From: Toxorhynchites rutilus septentrionalis
Taxonomy: Eukaryota; Arthropoda; Insecta; Diptera; Culicidae
Assembly (NCBI RefSeq): GCF_029784135.1
Contig: NC_073744.1
Coordinates: 30,982,981 to 31,046,980, forward strand
Direction of reading: 5' to 3'
Length of the DNA: 64,000 bases
A program made the position numbers and the translations under genes. Of the stretch, positions 9,768 through 22,375 are shown one piece after another. Under the pieces are notes generated by a model. That model saw nothing but the letters and a program-made list of their open reading frames with translations. It searched no databases and was not told the origin of the DNA. Position 1 is the first letter of the stretch. Each line of letters opens with the position of its first letter.

Positions 9768-10824
9768 GCAAGCCGGCTTGCTGACTTTTTGATCGTTTAT
9801 ATTTTTTCCGAAAAACCTACAGCATCACTGCAGTCAATTGCAGAGAAATCAATATTCAAATTTTCACTGAACTCATCATCTATGCTTTGGAACAAATTCA
9901 AACTCAACAAATGAGGAAAGCAAATCAGCAGTGGAAGACTTGTTGTATTTTTCCTAATTTTTATGATATTTAGTACGGTTATAGCTATATTTACCATAGT
10001 CCCATCTTTTGAGTTTATCCACATTTGAATCAGACAAACAAATTACATATAAAATCTTTTTATATTGACTGTGGATTCAAAATTTTCTCTTGAGTGAGTT
10101 TACACTATGAAACGTATTCCTACATTAATAACTCTAGGGATGCATCTACATACGCATTATCCCTCATAAAGCAATGTTGTTCCTCAAACTTAACCCCGTT
10201 GTAATTTCATAAATTCGTCAGACAATCTGGTTTTATGAAATTTTATAGCAATGTTTTGGGAAGCCACGAAACAATTGAGGATAGAGATAAAAAAAGTTAA
10301 GTATAAAGTTTAACTTAATGTAAGATATATACAAGTGCGAGCCGGAGAATTATCATGACAGAAAACTTTGGTATGGAAACCAGTATATTTATTACGTATA
10401 ATTTAAAGAGTACAAAAATCTGGAAAAATCAGGATCATTTCAGAAAAATCAGGATAAATTGAGTATTCGTCAGGTTATCAGGGAGCGTGCTAAAAAGTCT
10501 GGGAAATCCTGAAAAATCAGGAAGGTTGGCATCTCTGCCTACAACCGACAAGTTTTCCCATCAGTGCTATTCAACGATATCACTTAACCCAATTTCTGCA
10601 CATGGGATTTCATTGAATTATCTACTGTCACTAGCGGCCCAATTCTATGTTTTAATAAGTTTACCGCAAAGTCATTGGAATAGCTTTGCTGTTGCACTCA
10701 AACAGACTCTCGCAACTTATTTTCTTTTCTTTTATTCAATGTTTCTTTTTAGTCCAAATATCTCTATGTCTCGAACATCTACTCTTTCTCTGCGATCAAT
10801 TGTTGCTCTTCCAATTTTGACTTT

Positions 10825-11645
10825 GAATTTCAACTCTCTACTCTTCATTTCCTACTATCTACTCTATACTTTGTTCTCTCTTCTCTCTACTCTCTGCTCT
10901 TTATTTTAAACTTTCCACTTTCTCTCCACTCTCACTACTCTCTACTCTCTACTCTTTCTACTCTCTACTTTCTCTTATCTCTTTACTCTCTACTCTCTCT
11001 ATTATCTACTCTCTACTCTCTACTCTCTCTACTCTCTCTACTCTATCTACTCTATCTACTCTATCTACTGTCTACTCTATCTACTTTCTACTCTCTCTAC
11101 TCTCTCTATTCTCCTTACTCTCTACTCTCTCTACTCTCTCTACTCTCCCTACTCTCTACTATCTCTACTCTCTACTCTGTACCGTCTCTACTCTCTACTC
11201 TCTCTACTCTTCACTCTCTCTACTCTCTACTCTCTCCACTCTCTACTTTCTACTATCTCTACTCTCTACTCTCTCTACTCTCTACTCTCTACTCTCTCTA
11301 TTCTCTACTATCTCTACTATCCCTACTCTCTACTCTGTACTCTCTCTACTCTCTACTTTCTACTCTCTCTACTCTCTACTCTCTACACTCTCTACTCTCT
11401 ACTCTCTACTATCTCTACTCTCTACTCTGTACTCTCTCTACTCTCTCTACTCTTTACTTTCTACTCTCTCTACTCTCTACTCTTCCTACTCTCTACTCTC
11501 TACTCTCTCTATTCTCTACTATCTCTACTCTCTACTCAGTACTCTCTCTACTCTCTCTCTACTCTCTACTCTCTACTCTCTACTCTCTACTCTCTACTCC
11601 CTACTCTCTACTCTACTCTCTACTCTTCCTACCCTCTACTCTCTA
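10825..11645. repeat. Pyrimidine array part 1, unit C
   Basis: Same as 2516-3336. Confidence 0.92.
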
Positions 11646-12647
11646 ATAATCATACACATCATGTCCGAGCTACAGCGGAAGTGGAGGGCCGACCAGCGTA
11701 GTAATAACCCCTGACCATAGAAGAGGAACTAATGCGAGGGCTGTTGCAAAGTGTAGTACCCCACGAGAGTCGTTGTGACGGAGTGCGCGTTATGTTGGAG
11801 GGCACTGCCTAATCGGCGCTCCGTTGGGAAGAGAAATCCTGCGAGGGTGGCTGTGACGGGGCGCGCGTCAAGTTGGAGGGCGCTTCCTAATCGGTTCACG
11901 TCTCGACAGGTGAGAAACCCCGCGAGGGTGACTGTGACGGGTTGCGCGTCAAGCTGGAGGGCAATTCCTAATCGGTACACGTCTCGACGGGTAAGCGGTA
12001 TCTGGAGAGCAGGGTCAAGAAAATGCTGGCAATGCCTGTTGGTGGATTGAGAGAGGAACATTGCGAGGGTCGTTTCGGCGGAGCGAGAGCCTAGGAGAGC
12101 ATCATCAAATCGGTGGGTACCCCCACGAGAGTTGCTGTGACGGAGTGCGCGTTATGTTGGAGGGCACTGCCTAATCGGCGCTCCGTTGGGAAGAGAAATC
12201 CTGCGAGGGTGGCTGTGACGGGGCGCACGTCAAGATGGAGGGCGCTTCCTAATCGGTTCACGTCTCGACAGGTGAGAAACCCCGCGAGGGTGACTGTGAC
12301 GGGTTGCGCGTCATGTTGGAGGGCAATTCCTAATCGGTACACGTCTCGACGGGTAAAAGGAAGCCTGTGCTGCGGATGTGCGTGGCGGAGTACAACGGAA
12401 ACGTAAATGAGATGTATAGAGAAAAAGGGATGGATCAACGCTAGTTAGCGTTGAAAACTCGTGAAGTGCATGAGCACAGCCGCCCCCTGAAGTAGTCGCC
12501 TAGATGTGGTCCCGGGGGGAATGAGGCTACGAGTAGAGGGCTTGGTTTTTGTGGGTGCGATCCCCACTCGACGTCTGGGTTATCCCTTCCCAGATAAGGC
12601 TGGAAGAGCGTTCCTCACCTCTATATAAAAAAAAAAAAAAAAAAAAA
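11646..12647 (+). mobile_element. Poly(A) retroelement with minisatellite, unit C
   Basis: Same as 3337-4338, with the same flanking 15-bp duplication; its ~76-bp minisatellite is at 11766-12358. Confidence 0.72.
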
Positions 12648-13684
12648 ACCCTCTACTCTCTACTCTCTACTCTTCCTACCCTCCCTACTTTCTACTCTCT
12701 CTACTCTTTACTATCTCTATTCTCTACTCTGTACTCTCTCTACTCTCTACTCTCTCTACTCTCTACTCTCTACTCTCTCTACTCTCTACTCTCTCAACTC
12801 TTTACTCTCTTTACTCTCTTTACTTTCTACTCTCTACTATCTCTACTCTCTACTCTGTGCTCTTTCTACTCTCCCTACTCTCTCATCTCTCTACTCTCTC
12901 TACTCTCTCTATTTTCTACTCTCTCTACTATCTATTCTCTCTACTTTCTACTCATTCTACTCTCCTTACTCTCTACACTCTCCACTCTCTCTACTCTCTC
13001 TTCACTCCTCATACTCTCTCTACTCTCTTTACTTTCTACTCTCTACTATCTCTACTCTCTACTCTGTGCTCTCTCTACTCTCCCTACTCTCTCATCTCTC
13101 TACTCTCTCTACTCTCCCTATTTTCTACTCTCTCTACTCTCTATTCTCTCCACTTTCTACTCATTCTACTCTCCTTACTCTCTACTCTCTCCACTCTCTC
13201 TACTCTCTCTTCACTCCTCATACTCTCCCTACTCTCTACTCTCTCTACTCTCTATACTCTCTACTCTCTACTCTCTACTCTCTACTCTCTCTACTCTCTA
13301 CTCTCTACTCTCTCTACTCTCCACTCTCTCTACTCTCCACTCTCTCTACTCTCTTCACTTTCTACTCTCTACTCTCTACTCTGTGCTCTCTCTACTCTCC
13401 CTACTCTCTAATCTCTCTACTCTCTCTACTCTCCCTATTTTCTACTCTCTCTACTCTCCCTATTTTCTACTCTCTCTACTCTCTATTCTCTCTACTTTCT
13501 ACTCATTCTACTCTCCTTACTCTCTACTCTCTCCACTCTCTCTACTCTCTGCTCTCTGCTCTCTACTCTCTACTCTCCACTCTCTACTCTCTACTCTCTA
13601 CTCTCTACTCTCTACTCTCTACTCTCCACTCTCTACTCTCTACTCTCGACTCTCTACTCTCTACTCTCTCCTCCCTACTCTCTC
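12648..13684. repeat. Pyrimidine array part 2, unit C
   Basis: Same as 57-1093. Confidence 0.93.
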
Positions 13685-14400
13685 TAGAGATGGGCAAACC
13701 GTTCACGAACGGTACAAAAGAACTAGTTCGCCGAAAAGAGTGAACGAACGGTCGTTCTTTTTCAAAGAACGGTAGTTCTATCCACGAACTGATTCCGAAA
13801 GAACGGTTTGCGAGTGAACTGTTTGTGAACGAACTGGTTAAGAACGAACTGTTTGCGAGTGAACTGTTTGAGAGCGAACTGATTGAGAGTGAACTGTTTG
13901 TGAACGAACTGATTAAGAGTGAACTGTCTGGGAACGAACTGTTTGAGAGCGAACTGATTAAGAGTGAACTGTTTGGGAACGAACTGTTTGAGTACGTAGT
14001 GTTTGTTGCGGGCGAACTGTTTGCGAACGGACGAGTGCAGCTGAACTGATTTGTGCTGGACGGAATAGATTAATGTAACGAGAACGCTTGTAAGAAAAAT
14101 AAAACAATATTGTCATTTATGAGCAAAATGCATGTAACGCAAGGTTTATTTTGTTAATGGTTTAATGGCAATTTTGGGTTAGAAATTAAATTAGATTTTC
14201 GTAGTTTTAAAGGCAAAGCTATATATTTTCAATTTCATGTATTCTTTCAAATCCGCGTAATATTAATATACTTCCTGATTATCAGAAAAAAATCCGGGAA
14301 AGCTGGGGCGATTCATGAATTAGGTAACATAAAATCTCATAGTGAGGGCAAGTTAAGTGACTGAACCGTTCATCAAAGTGAACTGTTTTTCCCATCTCTA
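13685..14400. mobile_element. hAT-type MITE, unit C
   Basis: Same as 1094-1809, including both ACTCTCTC flanks. Confidence 0.85.
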
Positions 14401-14488
14401 ACTCTCTCTACTCTCTACTGTCTCTACTCTCTCCTCTCTCCTTTCTATAATCTCCTTTCCACTCTCTCTACTCTCTACTCGCTGCTCT

Positions 14489-14821
14489 AAAAAAACGCAC
14501 ACACAAACACATACACGCACATGCACGCACAAATGAACACATGTACACACGCAGACGCGTACAGTCTCACACACAAAAAAACGCATCGCAGCTGCTGACT
14601 GCTCACTCTCTCACACTGTTTTTGATTACATCAACCAATCAACTAACCAAAACACACACTCCCGCAAACGCACACGCACACGTACATGCAAATACACGCA
14701 CACACGCACACACAAACACATACACGCAAATGTACACGCAAACGAACACACGCAGACGCACACACTCTCTCACACAAAAAACGCATCGCAGCTGCTCACT
14801 GCTCACTCTCTCACTATGTTT
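14489..14821. repeat. CA-rich segment, unit C
   Basis: Same as 1898-2230. Confidence 0.8.
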
Positions 14822-15106
14822 GTGTTTACGTCAAGAATACGAACATTTACGACCGTTTACGACTGTTCACGACGACCGCGCTTTATTTTTTAGCGATTTT
14901 ATTTATAGTAAGCTAGCGGCCCAATTCTATGTTTTAATAAGTTTACCGCAAAGTCATTGGAATAGCTTTGCTGTTGCACTCAAACAGACTCTCGCAACTT
15001 ATTTTCTTTTCTTTTATTCAATGTTTCTTTTTAGTCCAAATATCTCTATGTCTCGAACATCTACTCTTTCTCTGCGATCAATTGTTGCTCTTCCAATTTT
15101 GACTTT

Positions 15107-15927
15107 GAATTTCAACTCTCTACTCTTCATTTCCTACTATCTACTCTATACTTTGTTCTCTCTTCTCTCTACTCTCTGCTCTTTATTTTAAACTTTCCAC
15201 TTTCTCTCCACTCTCACTACTCTCTACTCTCTACTCTTTCTACTCTCTACTTTCTCTTATCTCTTTACTCTCTACTCTCTCTATTATCTACTCTCTACTC
15301 TCTACTCTCTCTACTCTCTCTACTCTATCTACTCTATCTACTCTATCTACTGTCTACTCTATCTACTTTCTACTCTCTCTACTCTCTCTATTCTCCTTAC
15401 TCTCTACTCTCTCTACTCTCTCTACTCTCCCTACTCTCTACTATCTCTACTCTCTACTCTGTACCGTCTCTACTCTCTACTCTCTCTACTCTTCACTCTC
15501 TCTACTCTCTACTCTCTCCACTCTCTACTTTCTACTATCTCTACTCTCTACTCTCTCTACTCTCTACTCTCTACTCTCTCTATTCTCTACTATCTCTACT
15601 ATCCCTACTCTCTACTCTGTACTCTCTCTACTCTCTACTTTCTACTCTCTCTACTCTCTACTCTCTACACTCTCTACTCTCTACTCTCTACTATCTCTAC
15701 TCTCTACTCTGTACTCTCTCTACTCTCTCTACTCTTTACTTTCTACTCTCTCTACTCTCTACTCTTCCTACTCTCTACTCTCTACTCTCTCTATTCTCTA
15801 CTATCTCTACTCTCTACTCAGTACTCTCTCTACTCTCTCTCTACTCTCTACTCTCTACTCTCTACTCTCTACTCTCTACTCCCTACTCTCTACTCTACTC
15901 TCTACTCTTCCTACCCTCTACTCTCTA
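15107..15927. repeat. Pyrimidine array part 1, unit D
   Basis: Same as 2516-3336. Confidence 0.92.
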
Positions 15928-16929
15928 ATAATCATACACATCATGTCCGAGCTACAGCGGAAGTGGAGGGCCGACCAGCGTAGTAATAACCCCTGACCAT
16001 AGAAGAGGAACTAATGCGAGGGCTGTTGCAAAGTGTAGTACCCCACGAGAGTCGTTGTGACGGAGTGCGCGTTATGTTGGAGGGCACTGCCTAATCGGCG
16101 CTCCGTTGGGAAGAGAAATCCTGCGAGGGTGGCTGTGACGGGGCGCGCGTCAAGTTGGAGGGCGCTTCCTAATCGGTTCACGTCTCGACAGGTGAGAAAC
16201 CCCGCGAGGGTGACTGTGACGGGTTGCGCGTCAAGCTGGAGGGCAATTCCTAATCGGTACACGTCTCGACGGGTAAGCGGTATCTGGAGAGCAGGGTCAA
16301 GAAAATGCTGGCAATGCCTGTTGGTGGATTGAGAGAGGAACATTGCGAGGGTCGTTTCGGCGGAGCGAGAGCCTAGGAGAGCATCATCAAATCGGTGGGT
16401 ACCCCCACGAGAGTTGCTGTGACGGAGTGCGCGTTATGTTGGAGGGCACTGCCTAATCGGCGCTCCGTTGGGAAGAGAAATCCTGCGAGGGTGGCTGTGA
16501 CGGGGCGCACGTCAAGATGGAGGGCGCTTCCTAATCGGTTCACGTCTCGACAGGTGAGAAACCCCGCGAGGGTGACTGTGACGGGTTGCGCGTCATGTTG
16601 GAGGGCAATTCCTAATCGGTACACGTCTCGACGGGTAAAAGGAAGCCTGTGCTGCGGATGTGCGTGGCGGAGTACAACGGAAACGTAAATGAGATGTATA
16701 GAGAAAAAGGGATGGATCAACGCTAGTTAGCGTTGAAAACTCGTGAAGTGCATGAGCACAGCCGCCCCCTGAAGTAGTCGCCTAGATGTGGTCCCGGGGG
16801 GAATGAGGCTACGAGTAGAGGGCTTGGTTTTTGTGGGTGCGATCCCCACTCGACGTCTGGGTTATCCCTTCCCAGATAAGGCTGGAAGAGCGTTCCTCAC
16901 CTCTATATAAAAAAAAAAAAAAAAAAAAA
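15928..16929 (+). mobile_element. Poly(A) retroelement with minisatellite, unit D
   Basis: Same as 3337-4338; its minisatellite is at 16048-16640. Confidence 0.72.
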
Positions 16930-17966
16930 ACCCTCTACTCTCTACTCTCTACTCTTCCTACCCTCCCTACTTTCTACTCTCTCTACTCTTTACTATCTCT
17001 ATTCTCTACTCTGTACTCTCTCTACTCTCTACTCTCTCTACTCTCTACTCTCTACTCTCTCTACTCTCTACTCTCTCAACTCTTTACTCTCTTTACTCTC
17101 TTTACTTTCTACTCTCTACTATCTCTACTCTCTACTCTGTGCTCTTTCTACTCTCCCTACTCTCTCATCTCTCTACTCTCTCTACTCTCTCTATTTTCTA
17201 CTCTCTCTACTATCTATTCTCTCTACTTTCTACTCATTCTACTCTCCTTACTCTCTACACTCTCCACTCTCTCTACTCTCTCTTCACTCCTCATACTCTC
17301 TCTACTCTCTTTACTTTCTACTCTCTACTATCTCTACTCTCTACTCTGTGCTCTCTCTACTCTCCCTACTCTCTCATCTCTCTACTCTCTCTACTCTCCC
17401 TATTTTCTACTCTCTCTACTCTCTATTCTCTCCACTTTCTACTCATTCTACTCTCCTTACTCTCTACTCTCTCCACTCTCTCTACTCTCTCTTCACTCCT
17501 CATACTCTCCCTACTCTCTACTCTCTCTACTCTCTATACTCTCTACTCTCTACTCTCTACTCTCTACTCTCTCTACTCTCTACTCTCTACTCTCTCTACT
17601 CTCCACTCTCTCTACTCTCCACTCTCTCTACTCTCTTCACTTTCTACTCTCTACTCTCTACTCTGTGCTCTCTCTACTCTCCCTACTCTCTAATCTCTCT
17701 ACTCTCTCTACTCTCCCTATTTTCTACTCTCTCTACTCTCCCTATTTTCTACTCTCTCTACTCTCTATTCTCTCTACTTTCTACTCATTCTACTCTCCTT
17801 ACTCTCTACTCTCTCCACTCTCTCTACTCTCTGCTCTCTGCTCTCTACTCTCTACTCTCCACTCTCTACTCTCTACTCTCTACTCTCTACTCTCTACTCT
17901 CTACTCTCCACTCTCTACTCTCTACTCTCGACTCTCTACTCTCTACTCTCTCCTCCCTACTCTCTC
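16930..17966. repeat. Pyrimidine array part 2, unit D
   Basis: Same as 57-1093. Confidence 0.93.
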
Positions 17967-18682
17967 TAGAGATGGGCAAACCGTTCACGAACGGTACAAA
18001 AGAACTAGTTCGCCGAAAAGAGTGAACGAACGGTCGTTCTTTTTCAAAGAACGGTAGTTCTATCCACGAACTGATTCCGAAAGAACGGTTTGCGAGTGAA
18101 CTGTTTGTGAACGAACTGGTTAAGAACGAACTGTTTGCGAGTGAACTGTTTGAGAGCGAACTGATTGAGAGTGAACTGTTTGTGAACGAACTGATTAAGA
18201 GTGAACTGTCTGGGAACGAACTGTTTGAGAGCGAACTGATTAAGAGTGAACTGTTTGGGAACGAACTGTTTGAGTACGTAGTGTTTGTTGCGGGCGAACT
18301 GTTTGCGAACGGACGAGTGCAGCTGAACTGATTTGTGCTGGACGGAATAGATTAATGTAACGAGAACGCTTGTAAGAAAAATAAAACAATATTGTCATTT
18401 ATGAGCAAAATGCATGTAACGCAAGGTTTATTTTGTTAATGGTTTAATGGCAATTTTGGGTTAGAAATTAAATTAGATTTTCGTAGTTTTAAAGGCAAAG
18501 CTATATATTTTCAATTTCATGTATTCTTTCAAATCCGCGTAATATTAATATACTTCCTGATTATCAGAAAAAAATCCGGGAAAGCTGGGGCGATTCATGA
18601 ATTAGGTAACATAAAATCTCATAGTGAGGGCAAGTTAAGTGACTGAACCGTTCATCAAAGTGAACTGTTTTTCCCATCTCTA
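17967..18682. mobile_element. hAT-type MITE, unit D
   Basis: Same as 1094-1809. Confidence 0.85.
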
Positions 18683-18770
18683 ACTCTCTCTACTCTCTAC
18701 TGTCTCTACTCTCTCCTCTCTCCTTTCTATAATCTCCTTTCCACTCTCTCTACTCTCTACTCGCTGCTCT

Positions 18771-19103
18771 AAAAAAACGCACACACAAACACATACACGC
18801 ACATGCACGCACAAATGAACACATGTACACACGCAGACGCGTACAGTCTCACACACAAAAAAACGCATCGCAGCTGCTGACTGCTCACTCTCTCACACTG
18901 TTTTTGATTACATCAACCAATCAACTAACCAAAACACACACTCCCGCAAACGCACACGCACACGTACATGCAAATACACGCACACACGCACACACAAACA
19001 CATACACGCAAATGTACACGCAAACGAACACACGCAGACGCACACACTCTCTCACACAAAAAACGCATCGCAGCTGCTCACTGCTCACTCTCTCACTATG
19101 TTT
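18771..19103. repeat. CA-rich segment, unit D
   Basis: Same as 1898-2230. Confidence 0.8.
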
Positions 19104-19194
19104 GTGTTTACGTCAAGAATACGAACATTTACGACCGTTTACGACTGTTCACGACGACCGCGCTTTATTTTTTAGCGATTTTATTTATAGTAAG

Positions 19195-20822
19195 AATATT
19201 GTGATTTTGTTCAGTGGTTGGACCAAAAACAAAAGTTTGTGCTTCGGAAAAGCGGATTACAAATTCCAAGGGCTGGGTTACCCCAGTTTTTGTGCGTGAA
19301 ACGTTGTACCTCGTTTAGACGAGAAAATATTTCGCTGATCAATAACAAAGAGAAGATAAAAAACGCCCAGAAACAGCCGACAGGCGATAGCGACGGTGTT
19401 ACCGCTAGGCATCGGGATTCGGACGGAGCTACTAAGCCCCATCCACGGTATTGACACAATTTGAAATCGGCACGTAATAAGTAGCGCTCGATTTACAGAA
19501 ATAAAAGTGTGATAAATTGACGTTCATCCTTGTTGTCGTTTTTTTATGTGTATGTGTTCGCGAAATATTTGTTTTCTGTTTTTTTTTTTTTTGTTCGGTT
19601 CCATTACCTTCGCAGCGTAGAAAATTGGAAAAATTTCAATGACATCGACAACGAGGACGGACAGGATCGAGGGACGGCACACCGTACGTGTTCCGCCACC
19701 ATTCGCGCAAACTTGTCAAATCAGAAACATTTCTCCGATTTCCCGGGGGAAGGGAAAATATACCACAAATCACTGATTGATCCGAACGCCAATATTTGCC
19801 ATGTACGAATGATTACTTGCGCGGATTTTCTGAATTAATTTGCCACACCGACTGGTGTTTATTTCGGACGGATTTCATGTACACAAAAGTATGCTTTCAT
19901 CTCGTTCAGTATTCATTGGGTGCGCACAAATTTTGGTCTATATTTGCACGGTGAAATAACACATGACCACTATCCCCGCCGCGTGCGTTTGCACACTGAC
20001 ACATGCACGTTACAACGCGAGGCCAATTGCCAACGACAAGTCTTGGAATTAACTGACTACCGGGGCTAATGGAATGAATTTCCGACGTTTGTATCCGCAC
20101 GGATTGAAAGGTGGGAAGAGGAAAAGCCACACTCAATAATTATATTTGATGCCGAACAAACAGTGAATTTTAATCAATTTCATATTCAAATATGAATTCT
20201 CTATGAGTTCCGGTCGGTATAATTAATACGTGAGGTGTTTTCACAGGGCGGCTGGGTGCGACAGTGGCGATTTTCAGATGGGTGGTGGTGTCACGTGGTT
20301 TCACGTTTTATGCCAGCGAACGCATCGAAATAAATTTGCCAAATGACACGAATCAGTGGAAGATTAGAATCTCTAACGGGTGAACAGAATCGAAATTCGT
20401 CGAAAATGAGCGTCATCTCACACAAACACACAAATTGCTGCGGATCGCTTGATGGTTGGAACGCAACATCAAGCAGACCAAGTCGAACATTCTTAAACCG
20501 TGACGACTCCAGCGCACTTGTATTTCCATTCCTCTAATGGTCCACCTAAATGCAGGTAATCGCATTTAGGTTCGCGCTCAAATACACGTCACTCCATATC
20601 GTGCAACGATGACCATCATTTCCCGAGGGACCCCTCTATTGCACTCCGGTCCATCAAAACGTATTTTAGACGGTCAAACCTCGTGCTGTCGGCAGAGAGG
20701 CCAGATTTAGTTTTTTTGTGTGAAAATTTTGTGATTGTACGGATCATCACGGATATTTTGTCTTCTGCAATACATAGAGTAAAAAGTCATATCGGTTTAT
20801 TTTGAAGAAAGCACAGATTATT
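19195..20822. other. Sequence without a recognised gene
   Basis: Non-repetitive-looking DNA right of the array. Frames of 60-100 codons occur (for example 19530-19838 on the plus strand) but none has a recognisable domain or codon pattern. It may be intergenic or intronic. Confidence 0.5.
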
Positions 20823-20823
20823 G

Positions 20824-21925
20824 TACTTACTTTACTTTACTTTTTTGGCAACGGACCAATTATCGATCCAGGGCCTAATTCAGCATTCGTCGCCATGATA
20901 CTCAGTCTTGGGCTGCTGTCCTCCAGTCTCCCCTAACACCCACTGTGCTGGTGTATCTTCGTCAACAGCACATATCCAGCGAGTGCGGGGTCTGCCACGG
21001 ATTCGACGATCTCTTTCGAGATGGTTGTTAAATATAGCCTTTGCTGACCGCTCGTCCGACATTCTAGCTACATGTCCAGCCCACTGTAGTCTGCCGTGTT
21101 TTATACGCTTGACTATATCCGCCGATTGGTATGCACTTTATACCTCATGATCCATGCGCCTGCGCCATACACCGTCTTCAACCGTCTGCCTCCGAGGATG
21201 GACCGTTAGATTCTACGCTCAAAGACACCAAGAGCCCGCCTGTCCGCCTCTTTCAGTGTCCATGCTTTATGGCCATAGAGTGCCACTGGAAGAATCAATG
21301 TCCTATAGATCGCGAGTTCTGTGTGGATTTGCAAACTGCGGAACCTCAGCTGGTTACGCAATCCGTAGAACGCAGCCGCTATCCGTCTCTTAATCTCACG
21401 GCTCACCTCGTTGTCGCATGTCACTAATGTACCCAGGTAAATGAATGCGTCGACTACTTCAAAAGTATCACCTTCTATCACAACCGCAGCACCAACACCA
21501 GACGGGCTACAACGTTCTCTACCAGCCACCATGTACTTCGTTTTGGCAGAGTTTATGATGAGCCCAGTCCTCACAGCTTCCCTCTTCAGAGGTCCAAAGG
21601 CCCCTTCCACGGCTCTCCGGTTAACACCGACAATATCGATGTCGTCCGCAAATCCCAGGAGCATGTGAGACTTCGTGATGATGGTGCCACTCCTCTGCAC
21701 ACCAGCCCTTCGTACAGCACCTTCTAACGCGATGTTGAATAGTAAATTCGAAAGCCCGTCACACTGCTTCAGAAGTCCAAAGTCACAAACGAGTCGGATG
21801 TTTCACCCGCTATCCTGACTCTGACCCATCAAGGGTGGCACGAATCAGCTTGATTTGTTTTGTTGGGAAACCATGTTCCAGCATTATCTACCATAGTTCG
21901 TTTGGTTTAACTGAATCGTACGCAG
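20824..21925 (-). pseudogene. RTE-clade retrotransposon, reverse transcriptase to 3' end
   Basis: On the minus strand, from right to left: DSVKPNELW and IMLEHGFPTKQIKLIRATLDG (about 21925-21810), CDGLSNLLFNIALEGA, the catalytic box FADDIDIVG within 21206-21700, YLGTLVTCDNEVSREIKRRI, and LYGHKAWTLKEADRRALGVF, which is the standard end of RTE reverse transcriptases. A further piece of the C-terminal tail lies at 20880-21062. The copy ends in a short tandem tail (AAGT on the minus strand, 20824-20845) instead of poly(A), as expected for RTE. Frameshifts separate the parts. It is cut at 21925 by a hAT-like end. Confidence 0.85.
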
Positions 21926-22375
21926 TAGGGATTGTTAACCGGTTTTACCGGTAATACCGGGTCATTTTCCATTACCGAATTACCGGTAATTTCACAATCA
22001 ATAACCGTTAATTACGGTAATTTTTGTTTTCACACCATAAATAATATTTGTCTTTATGCCGCTTTGAAATATTGCTCGAAAATTAAAGAAGATAAAAAAA
22101 ACACATCTGGCAGTGTTGCGCCAATTCTACAGCCTTCGAACTTCAGTTCAAAAATCGCTGTTCAATCAGAAAACGAAACACAAGATGAGCTTCAGCAATG
22201 ATGATGCCCTCGAACATGTTCTGGTCGGTGTTCAACTACTATTGCGGAAGAAATGCACCCTTTATGAAATTGACGTCAGATTTCAACAGCTATCGTGACA
22301 CAATTAGTGATGACTTTGACGTCTTCTAATCTATATCGGATCTAATTAACAAAGTTTTCAGAATAGGAAAACGCT
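21926..22375 (+). mobile_element. hAT-like terminus with ACCGGT-rich end (fragment)
   Basis: Starts TAGGGATTGTTAACCGGTTT and continues with repeated TTACCGGTAAT words, a terminal pattern of hAT elements with BED-type transposases. The opposite end and any intact transposase are absent. An 89-codon frame at 21932-22201 has no recognised domain. Confidence 0.5.

Larger units (their letters stand above)
8119..9780 (-). mobile_element. 5'-truncated non-LTR retrotransposon inside the hAT-like element
   Basis: On the minus strand the element runs from the reverse transcriptase (from 9767) through a cysteine/histidine C-terminal region to a ~490-bp 3' UTR with AATAAA-like sequence and a poly(A) (T run at 8114-8123). 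The direct repeat CTGACTTTTT occurs at 8109-8118 and 9781-9790; its T end overlaps the poly(T), so the true duplication may be shorter. The 5' part (ORF1, endonuclease) is missing, as usual for dead-on-arrival copies. Confidence 0.75.
7853..10537. mobile_element. hAT-like element, split by a non-LTR retrotransposon
   Basis: The left end reads CAGGGTTGCCAAC and the right end, read inward, CAGAGATGCCAACC. The flanks are CCTACATC (7845-7852) and CCTACAAC (10538-10545), an 8-bp duplication with one mismatch. Both subterminal regions carry repeated AAAATCAGGATAA-type words (7880-7920 and 10420-10520), as hAT ends often do. Without the nested retrotransposon the element is about 1 kb. I see no convincing transposase; a 75-codon frame at 9797-10024 on the minus strand is not recognised. 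Confidence 0.72.
6604..10630. other. 4027-bp non-array block between two tandem pairs of units
   Basis: The block begins exactly after the right end of unit B (TAAG, 6603) and ends exactly before the left end of unit C (CTAGCGG, 10631). No duplication is visible at its ends, so it is not simply a transposon that landed in the array. It contains dispersed repeats (6885-7690) and a nested hAT / non-LTR pair (7853-10537). I see no host gene in it; 10546-10630 has no recognisable feature. Confidence 0.85.
10631..14912. repeat. Macrosatellite unit C (complete, 4282 bp)
   Basis: Same content and length as unit B, shifted by 8309. It begins at CTAGCGG directly after the non-array block and joins unit D head to tail at 14912/14913. 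Confidence 0.93.
14913..19194. repeat. Macrosatellite unit D (complete, 4282 bp; last unit)
   Basis: Same content and length as units B and C. It ends ...TATAGTAAG at 19194, the same base at which unit B ends, and is followed by unrelated sequence (AATATTGTG). Confidence 0.93.

Noticed and set aside
6604..10630. The non-array block as one transposon inserted into the macrosatellite
   Set aside because: No target duplication is seen at 6603/10631, and the breakpoints fall exactly at unit ends, which a random insertion would not do.
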